Assembly: GCA_050633525.1 (NCBI GenBank)
Contig: JBOEGR010000037.1
Span: 1-64,000, forward strand
Direction of reading: 5' to 3'
Source of the DNA: CANLBN01 sp050633525
GTDB taxonomy: Bacteria > Pseudomonadota > Gammaproteobacteria > Pseudomonadales > Cellvibrionaceae
DNA: 64,000 nt
Below, one piece after another: positions 36,398-46,500 of this stretch. Position 1 is the first letter of the stretch. Each line of letters starts with the position of its first letter. The position numbers and the translations under genes were made by a program. Under the pieces are notes generated by a model that saw only the letters and a list, made by a program, of their open reading frames with translations, did no database searches and had not been told where the DNA came from.

Positions 36398-38923
36398 TCA
36401 TTTTTTTTGAAAAGATAAAGAAGAGCCAGCGATATCTTCGACTCTAACAGGCTTACCAATAAAATAGCCCTGAGCATAGTCCACACCATGTTCATCCAAA
36501 AAGTCCAATATTTTTTCGTTTTCAACAAACTCTGCGACCGTTTTACGGCCCAGAGTTTGGACAACATCAATAATCGATCGAACCAATGCTTGATCGACAT
36601 TATCGGTGTCTAGATTACGCACAAATGAGCCATCTAACTTTATATAATCAGCAGGCAATTCTTTTAAGTAAGCAAAACTACTAAAACCCGAGCCAAAATC
36701 ATCTACGGCAAAACTACAGCCTAGCTGATGCAACTCATCAATCACTTTCTGGGTAGCGCGAAGATCTAATAGACTAGCACTTTCCGTGAGCTCAAACGTA
36801 ATCATAGAGCCATCCACTTCTGCACTAGCTAAACTTTCTCGGATGATAGGTACTAAGTTTTCATCCCTAAATGCCTGCGCGGATAAATTAATCGCAATTT
36901 TATTAAGCTGAGGGCTTACGCTTAATAAGTGAATCGCTTGTTTAATAACCCATCTATCGAGCAAACCCATGTCACCGGTACTTTCTAAGGCAGCAATAAA
37001 TTTGCCTGGCATAATAATATTGTTGTTTTCATCCAACATCCGGACTAACGCTTCATGATACACAATGCGCTGCGTCTTAATGTGCATGATGGGCTGGAAA
37101 TGCAAAACCAAACGATCATCCACCATGGCTTGGCGAATTTTTCTTGCCCAATCAACATTGCGCCTTAATTCATCACTTTCGCCATCGGCCGGGTTATAAA
37201 CATGCACACTATTGCGACCACGATGTTTAGCTACGTATAAAGCTACATCAGCTTGTATTAAGTAGGCCTCTGCATCATCGGCACTACCGTCGATAGGGCT
37301 AATACCAATACTGCAACCCAAATTGATGGTTTGCTTACCTATCGTAAAGACAAAGGCACTAATTTCATCTTTAATTTTTTCCGCTATTTCAGCTGAGGTA
37401 TCAATATCCAGATCACGCATAATGATGGCAAATTCATCGCCACCAAAACGACAGAACACATCCGTTTCCCGAATCTGTTGATTGACAATTTCAGCGACCT
37501 GCTTAAGTACTTGATCACCTCGGTGGTGGCCAAAAGTGTCATTAATCACTTTAAAATAATCGAGGTCAATATACATCAACCCATGGGTTTGAGCCTTAGC
37601 GCTTGCATTACCCAGCAAATCATTTAACGCAATTTCAAAATAATTACGATTATAAAGACCCGTTAATGAATCATGCATTGCCAAGAATTCTAATTGCTCT
37701 TGCGCTTGCTTGCGCCGAGAAATATCATCCAAACAAATAGTGAGGCCTTCTGCATGATTAAAACTTGAGGAACGGCTCACGCGTAGCTGCGCCCAACGCT
37801 GGCGTTCTTTAGAATCCTGCAATATGACTTCTAATTCACAATGATCTTTATCACCAGATAATACTGATTTGAAGCGTCCTTCGATCGCCCTAAATTTTCG
37901 GCCATCTTGACTCGCTAAAAAATGCCTAAACGGATAATTAAGAGATTCATTCACTTCGAAGCCGAAGACACGCTCCCAAGCTTCGTTCAAGAAGGTGATA
38001 TTAAGATCGTCGTCCAACTCCATTACAACAGTCTGCAGGTTGTTCAATAGATGTTTATGGACCTCCGACACTTCTCGATAAGCCGCCTCTCTCTCCGCCA
38101 GAGAACGCACCCGTTCTGCAAACTGGTGATTACTGACCATATAGTCATCTCGCCTAAGGGCAACTTCAGCAACCGTTCTTAATTGATCAGGGCGAAAAGG
38201 TTTAGAAATGAAGTCCGATGCACCTCTGATCAGTAAATCTTCAGCCTGCTCCACTGGAGCATGTGCAGTCATAATAACGACGGGCTGGTTAGACTTTAAA
38301 TTAAGAATTCCACTTAACACACCAGGACCATCTAACTTTGGGAGCATGACATCTAGCAGTACCAGATCATGACGCCTCTCCTTCCAAGCCTGTAAGCCTA
38401 ATTCTCCATCTGATGCTATTTCAATATCAAATCGCTGTCGTAAAATGCGGTGGATCAAATCAGCGGTATCTTCTTCATCCTCTACAACCAACAGACTGGG
38501 CTTAGCGGGGGCAAACTCTTTTGAAAATGAGTCTGATAAGAGAGGAGGCAAGGCCTGCATATTCTCAATGGCAACCAAGCCATTAATACCATACTCCCGC
38601 GCAGTCACCTCAGCGATGCGCTCACACCATGTAGATGATGTAACGATAATGGGAATCGTTGATTTGCAACGCAAAGCACCTGAGCGCACCAAGCGTGATA
38701 TACGCCAACCATCCAACTCATCAAGATCAATATCACAGATCAGGGCGTCCATAGACTGCTTTCTGAGAACACCTAAGGCATCTCTTGCTCGAGCGACAAG
38801 GATAATATTGCGGTATTCGACTGAAGACAGGGTAGCGTGGATACGACGACCGAGATTAGGGTCGCTATGTACGACCAATATATTGAGGCTTGCATGTGGA
38901 TTATTAGCGTTGTTATCAGACAT
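36398..38923 (-). CDS. REC-REC-PAS-GGDEF-EAL c-di-GMP regulator
   Basis: An 841-residue soluble protein. The first receiver (about 12-130) has the phosphoacceptor in ICDIDLDELDG; the second (about 142-260) has LLVVEDEEDT and LLDVMLPKLDG. A PAS/PAC region (about 300-415) precedes GGDEF (CRFGGDEFAII) with an inhibitory I-site RETD five residues upstream. EAL follows with EALVRM, NLSAQAF, ELTES, DDFGSG, KLDGSF and the late FVEN glutamate, so both catalytic domains look intact. It could make or degrade c-di-GMP depending on receiver state. No cognate kinase is adjacent. It is probably transcribed alone. Confidence 0.93.
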   Translation of the reverse strand: MSDNNANNPHASLNILVVHSDPNLGRRIHATLSSVEYRNIILVARARDALGVLRKQSMDALICDIDLDELDGWRISRLVRSGALRCKSTIPIIVTSSTWCERIAEVTAREYGINGLVAIENMQALPPLLSDSFSKEFAPAKPSLLVVEDEEDTADLIHRILRQRFDIEIASDGELGLQAWKERRHDLVLLDVMLPKLDGPGVLSGILNLKSNQPVVIMTAHAPVEQAEDLLIRGASDFISKPFRPDQLRTVAEVALRRDDYMVSNHQFAERVRSLAEREAAYREVSEVHKHLLNNLQTVVMELDDDLNITFLNEAWERVFGFEVNESLNYPFRHFLASQDGRKFRAIEGRFKSVLSGDKDHCELEVILQDSKERQRWAQLRVSRSSSFNHAEGLTICLDDISRRKQAQEQLEFLAMHDSLTGLYNRNYFEIALNDLLGNASAKAQTHGLMYIDLDYFKVINDTFGHHRGDQVLKQVAEIVNQQIRETDVFCRFGGDEFAIIMRDLDIDTSAEIAEKIKDEISAFVFTIGKQTINLGCSIGISPIDGSADDAEAYLIQADVALYVAKHRGRNSVHVYNPADGESDELRRNVDWARKIRQAMVDDRLVLHFQPIMHIKTQRIVYHEALVRMLDENNNIIMPGKFIAALESTGDMGLLDRWVIKQAIHLLSVSPQLNKIAINLSAQAFRDENLVPIIRESLASAEVDGSMITFELTESASLLDLRATQKVIDELHQLGCSFAVDDFGSGFSSFAYLKELPADYIKLDGSFVRNLDTDNVDQALVRSIIDVVQTLGRKTVAEFVENEKILDFLDEHGVDYAQGYFIGKPVRVEDIAGSSLSFQKK

Positions 38924-39155
38924 GTAAGGGGGAGGCCTTTAAAAACTCTATATGAAAACGATATCTATGCACACACAACTTAGACTAGAAAGCCATATCA
39001 GTCAAACACTTATAGACTATTAGCTCAATAGTTAAACAACTATAACATAGGAGCCAAGCACTACTACAAAAATTAAATAAAGTGTATTGCATTCAGCGTG
39101 GGTTCAGTTACAGGGAGGTATTCTGTCATCAATCTCAACCAAACTGGAGAACAAA

Positions 39156-39713
39156 ATGAACAAGAAATTGATCCCCATAATCGTATCAAGCTTAGGATTA
39201 ACACTTGCAGCTGTACCCTTCGCACAGGCTGAAAAGTCTAAGCGACACTATCAAGACTACAACAATGACTACAACGAAACCGTGGACTACGCAAAAGTTG
39301 TTAATGTTAAACCTATTTACGAGACAGTGGAGTATTCAGAGCCTTACAAAGAGTGCCACTACGAAGAAAGAGTAGTTAGAAAACGCAGAGGCTCTGATAC
39401 AGCGATTATCCTCGGTAGCCTTATTGGTGGCGCTATTGGCAACGAGCTAGGTCACAACAAAAGTAACAAGCGCGTGGGTACGGTTGCCGGAGCTATTTTA
39501 GGCGGCTCTATCGCCAAAGACATTCACCGCAGTAAGCGCGGTTACCACGTTCGCGATGAAAAGGTCTGCACGACAGCCTACCAAGTCAATTACAAAGAAG
39601 AGCTAAGAGGCTATGATGTGGCTTATAAATACCGCGGCAAGACTTACTACACTACGATGGATCAACACCCAGGAAAGAAAATCCGCGTTGCTGTCAGCGT
39701 TCGCCCGCTATAG
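39156..39713 (+). CDS. Glycine-zipper 2TM domain envelope protein
   Basis: 185 residues. A signal peptide (MNKKLIPIIVSSLGLTLAAV, cleavage after AQA) is followed by a tyrosine-rich acidic stretch and a glycine-zipper motif (ILGSLIGGAIGNELG ... VGTVAGAILGGSIAKDI) of the SlyB/17-kDa surface antigen class. It has paired cysteines flanking the zipper. The start at 39156 is fixed by GGAG at 39146-39149 and the signal peptide; an upstream ATG at 39087 gives only an unlikely leader. The role is probably outer-membrane or cell-envelope integrity, by family analogy. Confidence 0.85.
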   Translation: MNKKLIPIIVSSLGLTLAAVPFAQAEKSKRHYQDYNNDYNETVDYAKVVNVKPIYETVEYSEPYKECHYEERVVRKRRGSDTAIILGSLIGGAIGNELGHNKSNKRVGTVAGAILGGSIAKDIHRSKRGYHVRDEKVCTTAYQVNYKEELRGYDVAYKYRGKTYYTTMDQHPGKKIRVAVSVRPL

Positions 39714-39757
39714 AGCCAACAACTGTGATCTAATATAGCATAGGAATAGTCTCATGA

Positions 39758-39796
39758 GCCTGACTGGTCTTACGACTCGAATTAATTCAGTCAGGC
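39758..39796 (+). terminator. Hairpin, possible terminator of the glycine-zipper gene
   Basis: GCCTGACTG (39758-39766) and CAGTCAGGC (39788-39796) form a perfect 9-bp stem with a 21-nt loop, 45 nt after the stop codon. Only a weak T-run (ATTGTTTAT) follows, so intrinsic termination may be partial. Confidence 0.4.
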
Positions 39797-39865
39797 ATTG
39801 TTTATCGCTCTCAATGGATTAAAATATGACGGCAGATAAACATCGATATATCATTTGAGATAACA

Positions 39866-40144
39866 ATGAAAACGTATATAGCACCCAGTATAACTACATC
39901 TAGCATAACAACACCTAGCGCCCTTCTAGTAGCAATGCTGCTATTACTCTCCGTCTGTTTTAATGCACATGCATTATCTGCAGCCGAAGCAGCTGAACAG
40001 GCAAGAAGCAGCACGGGAGGCAAAGTGTTACAGGTAAAACCACGCGATGATGGACGCTATAAAGTTAAAGTATTGATGCCAAGCGGCCAAGTTAAAAGCA
40101 TCTCCGTTGGCAACCCATCGACTGAAAATTCGAAAAAGAAATAG
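39866..40144 (+). CDS. Small exported PepSY-like protein
   Basis: 92 residues. An N-terminal hydrophobic segment ending NAHA reads as a signal peptide (about residue 36). The rest (SAAEAAEQARSSTGGKVLQVKPRDDGRYKVKVLMPSGQVKSISV) matches a single PepSY domain. It starts 9 nt upstream of the response regulator, so the three genes probably form one operon. Small periplasmic PepSY proteins in such operons are candidate inputs or inhibitors for the sensor kinase. Confidence 0.8.
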   Translation: MKTYIAPSITTSSITTPSALLVAMLLLLSVCFNAHALSAAEAAEQARSSTGGKVLQVKPRDDGRYKVKVLMPSGQVKSISVGNPSTENSKKK

Positions 40145-40153
40145 GCGGGCATT

Positions 40154-40843
40154 ATGCGTTTGTTACTAGTAGAGGACGAACCTCAACTGCGAGAGAACCT
40201 GCAACAATTTCTCAACAAATCTGATTACAGCGTAGACAGCGCAGCGGATGGCAAAGAAGGGCTATACCTAGGCAGAGAACACCCTTATGACGTCGCCATT
40301 ATTGATATTGGCTTGCCCGAAATGAATGGCATCGAACTGATTAAACACTTGCGACAAGATGATATTCGCTTTCCGATACTCATATTAACCGCAAGAGGCA
40401 ACTGGCAAGATAAAGTCGAAGGTCTTGAAGCGGGTGCAGATGACTATCTTGTCAAACCGTTTCACAACGAAGAGCTCAAAGCGCGCCTCAATGCTTTAGC
40501 TCGGCGTTCGAAGGGCCATGCATCGCCAGAGTTACGTTATGATGCACTCACCATCAACACCGCCAGCAAAGTCGTTAGCGTTGATGACAATGTACTCACA
40601 CTCACTCAATACGAATACAACACTCTAGAGTACTTAGCCCTCAACTATGATCGAGTGATTTCAAAAACAGAATTAACCGAACACTTGTATGACCAAGATT
40701 TTGATTTAGATAGTAATGTAATCGAAGTACTTATCGGTCGATTACGTAAAAAAATTGACCCTAGCAGTACGCTTAAACCCATTACCACATTGCGTGGTCA
40801 GGGCTACAAATTAAGCCTCCAACCCTCTAGCGTACCCTCGTAA
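40154..40843 (+). CDS. OmpR/PhoP-family response regulator
   Basis: 229 residues. A receiver domain with LLVEDE acidic residues, the phosphoacceptor Asp in IIDIGLPEMNG and the switch lysine in DYLVKPFH, then a winged-helix DNA-binding domain (LTLTQYEYNTLEYL; SNVIEVLIGRLRKKI; ITTLRGQGYKL). The sequence is most like the PhoP group. It lies 24 nt before its sensor kinase. Confidence 0.93.
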   Translation: MRLLLVEDEPQLRENLQQFLNKSDYSVDSAADGKEGLYLGREHPYDVAIIDIGLPEMNGIELIKHLRQDDIRFPILILTARGNWQDKVEGLEAGADDYLVKPFHNEELKARLNALARRSKGHASPELRYDALTINTASKVVSVDDNVLTLTQYEYNTLEYLALNYDRVISKTELTEHLYDQDFDLDSNVIEVLIGRLRKKIDPSSTLKPITTLRGQGYKLSLQPSSVPS

Positions 40844-40867
40844 GATCTGCGCCATGAGATACACCTT

Positions 40868-42289
40868 ATGAAAAACGCTGTAATCAAACGCCTGCTGCCA
40901 TTTAATTCATTAGTTGGGCGTTTTGTTTTTGCTTCGTTAATATTACTTCCTCTCTTTATCTCTCTTAGCGGTACTCTGCTTAGCAACGCCTTTGAACATA
41001 GCCAAATAAAAGCAGAAAAAGAAAAACTACAAGCTCAACTTTATTTATTATTAAGTTTAACCGAAGTTGAAAACAAAAAAATTATGCTGCCTGAGGCTTT
41101 AACAGAACCACGCTTCAATCAGCAAGGCTCTGGTCTATACGGCTTTATTTATGACAACAAGGGGCAAGAGCTTTGGCGCTCGCCTTCTGCATTACTGTTA
41201 AGCGAGCCGCTCTACCATCCAGAGCTAGCATTCAATATAGGCAATCAAAATACCTCTGCAATTAAAGTCGCTGATGAGCAGACACTCAATCGGTTTAGTT
41301 ATGACATTGAATGGATCGATGAAGACGATGCCCTCCTCCCATTACGCTTTATTATTGCGAATGATAACAAGGCACTACAAACCGAATTAAAAAGCTATCA
41401 AAAGCGTTTGTGGCAATGGTTGGGCCTAATGGGGCTGCTGTTGATTATTGCCCAAATGTTAATTATGCGCTGGGGCCTTCAGCCATTAAAACATTTATCA
41501 ATGCAGCTGAACGAATTACAAGACAATAAAATTCAAAAATTGAGCGACAATTACCCTAAAGAAATTCAACCCGTCACCGAGAATTTTAATGTTATATTAG
41601 ACCACGAAAAACAGCAGCGTGAGCGCTACCGCAACACCATGTCTGACCTTGCCCACAGTTTAAAAACACCACTTGCGGTAATACAAAGCGAAATAGATAT
41701 TCTTGCTGATACAGATAAAAAACACTCATCTATTCGCGATCAAATTGATCGCATCAATCAAATTATTAGCCACCAGTTAAAACGCGCCGTTATACGCGTC
41801 AATCAGAACACCGTGCTATCACACACCGATAAAATTTCCGTTAGCACTATGGTAAACCGCTTAATTAAAATATTAGATAAAGTCTATGCCGATAAAAAAA
41901 TGACATTTAATAACTTAGTGGACAGCGACGCCTATTTTTATGGTGACGAAGCCGACCTATTAGAGGTATTAGGCAACCTACTCGATAATGCGTGTAAATA
42001 TGGCAAGGGCTCAGTGACCGTCACAGGCACCAGCACGCTAGAGTCAAAAAATAAATTACTATCCATTTGCATTAGCAATAATGGTTCAGGTATTCCAGAA
42101 TCACTACAAACAACCTTATTGGCAAGAGGCTCAAGGGGAGATACCGCACAAGCAGGGCAAGGCATAGGCCTCAGCGTAGCGGTTGATATTATCAGTAGTT
42201 ATGGCGGCGGGTTAGACGTGATAAACAATGCCAATGCACCGCACTTAGAAGGCGCCTGTTTTTGCCTTCGCTTTCAACATCAGCAATAA
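40868..42289 (+). CDS. PhoQ-type sensor histidine kinase
   Basis: 473 residues. A first membrane helix (about 17-38), a periplasmic sensor region (about 40-178), a second helix (about 180-202), a HAMP-like linker, then HisKA with the phospho-histidine in SDLAHSLKTPLAVIQ. This SLKTPL variant is the one seen in PhoQ-like kinases. HATPase_c has NLLDNACKYG and a GQGIGLSVA box. It pairs with the upstream regulator. The stimulus is unknown; the PhoP/PhoQ-like make-up suggests envelope stress, cations or peptides. Confidence 0.92.
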   Translation: MKNAVIKRLLPFNSLVGRFVFASLILLPLFISLSGTLLSNAFEHSQIKAEKEKLQAQLYLLLSLTEVENKKIMLPEALTEPRFNQQGSGLYGFIYDNKGQELWRSPSALLLSEPLYHPELAFNIGNQNTSAIKVADEQTLNRFSYDIEWIDEDDALLPLRFIIANDNKALQTELKSYQKRLWQWLGLMGLLLIIAQMLIMRWGLQPLKHLSMQLNELQDNKIQKLSDNYPKEIQPVTENFNVILDHEKQQRERYRNTMSDLAHSLKTPLAVIQSEIDILADTDKKHSSIRDQIDRINQIISHQLKRAVIRVNQNTVLSHTDKISVSTMVNRLIKILDKVYADKKMTFNNLVDSDAYFYGDEADLLEVLGNLLDNACKYGKGSVTVTGTSTLESKNKLLSICISNNGSGIPESLQTTLLARGSRGDTAQAGQGIGLSVAVDIISSYGGGLDVINNANAPHLEGACFCLRFQHQQ

Positions 42290-42365
42290 ATGTATTGCGC
42301 CCAAGGAATCAGCAATTTTTTAAACCGTGGTTTGCTCACAATAGATCACCAACGAACATAGCGGT

Positions 42366-42554
42366 TTAATTAATCACGCTGACCTCATAACGCTCACCCA
42401 AGGCCAAGGTAATTTGCATTTGCTCGTGCAGCTCAGCAAGTGTCGTTAAACACTCGCTGGCTTGACCGTTTTCGAGTTGCTGCTTGGCTTCGTCAACCGA
42501 ATCAATATACATATCGGCTAACATTTCTAGATGGATAAAATCACGACTTAACAT
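42366..42554 (-). CDS. Small hypothetical protein downstream of csrA
   Basis: A 62-residue helical, acidic protein (MLSRDFIHLEMLADMYID; AKQQLENGQASECLTTLAELHEQMQ). It has no recognised domain. It is supported by a good ribosome binding site on the minus strand (GGAGAGGGG just before the ATG) and by sitting 59 nt downstream of csrA on the same strand. It could be a TPR-like or CsrA-linked small regulator, but there is no direct evidence. Confidence 0.6.
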   Translation of the reverse strand: MLSRDFIHLEMLADMYIDSVDEAKQQLENGQASECLTTLAELHEQMQITLALGERYEVSVIN

Positions 42555-42613
42555 AACCCCTCTCCGTGTTCCTTGTTATTTTTAGCGCTAGCAGACCAAT
42601 TTCTCTTTCATCT

Positions 42614-42802
42614 TTAGGCTGATTCTGTTCTACGTATCTTTTCAGCTTTAATGCGCTCGTAAATTTCTTCTCGGTGGACAGCAATGTCTTTGGGAGCATT
42701 CACGCCAATGCGTACTTGATTACCTTTAACGCCTAAGACAGTTGCGGTGACGTCATCACCAATCATTAACGTTTCACCGATACGGCGGGTGAGTATTAAC
42801 AT
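42614..42802 (-). CDS. csrA: Carbon storage regulator CsrA
   Basis: Post-transcriptional regulator that binds GGA motifs in mRNA leaders. It is 62 residues long: MLILTRRIGETLMIGDDVT followed by the VKGNQVRIGVNAPKDIAVHREEIYERI core, which is nearly invariant in gammaproteobacteria. The ATG at 42802 has AGAGGA eight bases upstream; a start 12 codons earlier at 42838 has no family support. Confidence 0.97.
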   Translation of the reverse strand: MLILTRRIGETLMIGDDVTATVLGVKGNQVRIGVNAPKDIAVHREEIYERIKAEKIRRTESA

Positions 42803-42838
42803 CCGTTTGATCCTCTTTGTTGTGTTCCTTACCGGCAA

Positions 42839-43108
42839 CGAGATTGTGTGGTTAACTTTTTATTTCAATCGAGTCTGACCCTNNNNNNNNNNNNNNNNNN
42901 NNNNNNNNNNNNNNNNNNNNNNNNNNNNNNNNNNNNNNNNNNNNNNNNNNNNNNNNNNNNNNNNNNNNNNNNNNNNNNNNNNNNGGATTCTGGATTCTGG
43001 ATTCTGCAATCGCAGTCTGACCCTTTTGCTTTTTTCCTTTTACTTTTTTTGCTTTCTATTGCTTTTTTGCTTGACCCTTTTGCTTGACCCTTTTGCTTGC
43101 CCTATTGA
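42839..43108. repeat. Low-complexity / repeat region with assembly gap (42883-42984)
   Basis: The N run at 42883-42984 is flanked by an 11-bp direct repeat AGTCTGACCCT (42872-42882 and 43014-43024). Right of the gap is GGATTCT repeated three times (42985-43005) and then a pyrimidine-rich stretch where GACCCTTTTGCTT recurs (43019-43031, 43073-43085, 43086-43098). This looks like a collapsed tandem or dispersed repeat that stopped the assembly. No gene is supported. Confidence 0.65.
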
Positions 43109-43540
43109 TCATTCTATTGCTTGAAACTCTTTTATCGATCCGATTAGATCTTCATAAATCAATTCATCTCTATCAATTTTTGAACACACATTATCTGAGA
43201 AATACTTTATATTATTTAAAATACTTTTTATTAGATCAGTCATACTCATATTGCTTATCTCTACTTTTTGATGAGAGACTTTAACTGTATTTTTCTCAAT
43301 TTTCTCAAAACAAATAGCAAACGAAGAATCAACCCCAATAAATTCATATTTTTTAACTTTATCTGATAAGCAAAATTTTCTTAGTCCATCTAAAATTTCT
43401 ACGATAGAGAAAAACACCATCATCTGCTGAGGAGGCTCCAATTCTTTCGAGTTAATTGTCTTTTTATCCCCCTCAAAAACCATATATCCCATACTATAGC
43501 TGCTAATGTCATCGTCTAAATCAATAATTATATTAAGCAC
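43109..43540 (-). CDS. Candidate immunity protein for the RHS toxin
   Basis: A 143-residue acidic soluble protein without a signal peptide and with no recognised domain. It begins with GTG one base after the RHS stop codon, and its ribosome binding site AGGAG lies inside the last codons of the RHS gene, so translation is coupled. This place, directly after the toxic C-terminus, is where cognate immunity genes sit. A+T content is higher than in the RHS core, as is common for exchanged toxin/immunity modules. The function is inferred from position only. Confidence 0.65.
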   Translation of the reverse strand: MLNIIIDLDDDISSYSMGYMVFEGDKKTINSKELEPPQQMMVFFSIVEILDGLRKFCLSDKVKKYEFIGVDSSFAICFEKIEKNTVKVSHQKVEISNMSMTDLIKSILNNIKYFSDNVCSKIDRDELIYEDLIGSIKEFQAIE

Positions 43541-43541
43541 T

Positions 43542-46500
43542 TCATTCGCTCCTAACAGGGAAAATAGTTATAACTCTATTGTCATCATGTGAATCAACAG
43601 AAGCACGAACTCTATCAACCTTACCATTTACCTTCACCCTTTTTTCATAAGTTTGCATTCTTCTGTTTGGCTCTGAAATCCTCGCACCTTTCATAACAAC
43701 TTCTTCTGCAGCTTTTTCAAGCTGCTGTCTTGTCGTGCCAGCGGCAAATAAATCACCGGCTCCTTTCGGGCTATCTCCTGTTACATGACGCTCGTCAATG
43801 TGCTGCCAACCTTCTCGAGAATTTCCATCCTCTATCCTTGGTTTAACCCTTTTAGTTACGGAGTAAGGGTTATTCGGCTTCCCAACCATAACCCAATTAA
43901 GATGATCTAATCTTCCACCATTCGCCCTATAATCTTCATATGCTCGCCGCTCCTGCTCCTGATGTTGCAGCTGTAATTGGAAAGGAGTTGCGGGCATCGG
44001 GCCCACCTGCTCAGACAGTAGCTTATCGTAAGTGCGGCGAAGAAAATCAACATCCTGCTGCGTGTACCCATTACCGATTCGATCATAATGATAGTCAGGC
44101 TTTATTTTTTTGATCTTGTATAGATACAACCCAACATTATCAGAAGCTGTAGGGCCAGGCCGGTAAGCCCCTGATGATGGTACACTAGCACCGCTAGGTG
44201 ATGTGAAGTAAGGTGTGTCGACTCTGATAGGCATCGGCCCCCGAGCTACCTGCACCCCTTCTCCAAAATCATTTTCAAACGGATTTGGTACATTTGTCGT
44301 CGGTTCGAGATCACCTGTTGGCAAATGATTAAGTGCACTAAACGATTTACTTGGTTTCCCTCCTTCTTTACAACTCAACCCAAGCGGGTCAACCCAAGCA
44401 ATCGGATTCGGCACATAACGATAGTTATTTATGCCACCTTTTAACTTAATTGGGTCTTGTGTTAAAAAGCTCGCCGTATTCGGATCATAGTAACGGTGCC
44501 GATTATAATGCAAGCCAGTTTCAATGTCGTGGTATTGGCCTTGAAATCGAAACGGTTGTTCTATATCAGCTCTGTGCGGCTCTGGAATTTTATCGTTAAA
44601 GTCGATGGCCAGATTACCATAACTGCTTAAGGCGGTGTACCAGACTACATTGCCTTTCTGGTCGCTTAGCGCTTCGGGTGTGCCGAGGTGGTCTAGGTGG
44701 TAGCGGTAAACGTTATTCTCTTTTATTAAGGCTAGCGGTTTATGGCTATTACCTCCGCGCTCAAGGCTGTTAGGCTCAAACAAATAAATCTGCGTGATGC
44801 TTTCTTGTTCGCCCTTAACCGTTTTCGTTTCTTGCAGCAGATTATCGCCTTGCCATAAGTAGCTGGTGCTGGTGAGCGTGCCGTTTTTATCTTTGTGTTG
44901 TTTACCACAGCGACGGCCTAGGGCATCGTATTGAAATAGGCTTAAGCCCTTGTCGCTTTTGACTGCGATCAATTGGTGTTGCGTATTGTATCTGTATTCG
45001 ATTTTTGCTGTGTTACTTGTATCTTTGCTACTTTTATCCTTACTATCGTTACCCTTGCTGGCACCCACTTGCGTTGCCAACACACGGTTGCCGTATGCAT
45101 CAAAGTGATAGTGGGTATCGCCCTGAACTCGAAGCCGGTTGTTTTCGATTTGCGCACGTTTACCGTGTTGCTCGGCCTCGGTTTTATCTTGGCTTATCAC
45201 TAATACATTGTTGGCTGGGTCGTGAAGAATGTGTTCAGGTATGGGGCCATCCACTTGAATTAAACGATCTAATGGATCGTAATGGTAAGTGCTTGTGCCT
45301 TTAAACTGATCTTCAATTTTATTGAGTTGATTGCTGGCATTGTAGTGATAGTGTTTTAAATTACGTTGCACAAAACCATTGTTGCCAGCACCGGCAATGT
45401 GGCTAATAAGTGCTTTTGTCGGGTTATCACTAGGTTTACGCTGCACTACACCGCAATGGCTAAGCCGCCCTTGTGGGTCGTATTGGCTTAAGGTCGTGAG
45501 GCTATTACCGTGATGGCGTTTCACTTCTTGGCCTTGAGCGTTGTAGCTCAGCGCCAGCACACTTTCGTGCTGGCGATTATGTTTGGCTATGTGGGTCAAG
45601 TCGGTGAGCTGGTGGGTTGCGTTGTAATGCGCTCTGAGAATATCGCCATTGGGCAATTGCGTTAAGTGGCGGTTACCGGCTTTGTCATAGCGGTGCTGTA
45701 ATACCTGTTCGTCTTGCCACTCTTCGGTCACTTGCCCCAAATGGTTGTAGCGCCATTTTAATTGACGGTGGGGATTACCTGCCTCTGTCAGTTGGCCCGT
45801 ATGGTTGTAGGCAAAATGAGTGACGCCATCGGCATTGCTAAGCTGAGTGAGCTGCCCAAGTGCATTGCGCTGATAATCGGTGATCACCGGTTTAGGGTCG
45901 TTTACTCTGCTGCGTTCGATTTGCTGCGCCACATAACCTTGTTTGTTATATACGTACTCCGTCACTTTGCCGTCGAAACCAATTTCTTTAATCAGCCTTT
46001 CGTTGCCGTCGTATTCTAAGTGATAACGCTCGCCTTTTTCATTTTGTAAACCAATCAGGTTACGCTCACCGTCGTATTCATACTTCAAGATAGATTCAAA
46101 TGCGGTACCTTTATTTAAGGTTCGCTGGGTGACTTGGCTTAAGCCATCGTAATCGTATTGAGTAATACGGCCAGCTGCATCGGTCACCGTATTCAGCAAA
46201 CCTAAGGGCGTGTAGGTGTAGTGTGTGGTTTGATCATCCGGCGTAGTCAGCGCACTGACTTGCCCCCGATGATTATATTGGTAATGCGTCACTTGATTGG
46301 GCGCGTGATGAATGGCGACGAGCTGCCGCTTGTCGTTATAGCGATAACGCTGAATACGGCCTTCTGCATCACGTATGGCAACAAGCTGGCCTTGTTCATC
46401 CCACAAATAGGTGGTGCTGGCATCTAGGGGATTGATGACGCTACTCAATAAACCCAGTTGGTTATAACGGTATTGTGTGGATTGCCCTTCAGGGTTAACA

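Noticed and set aside
38445..38927. 160-codon frame on the plus strand over the GGDEF-EAL gene
   Set aside because: It is fully antisense to clearly homologous receiver domains and shows no family features.
42985..43108. Repeats right of the second gap as a CRISPR array
   Set aside because: Units are 7-13 bp and nearly contiguous, with no 25-40-bp repeats, no unique spacers of constant size and no cas genes.
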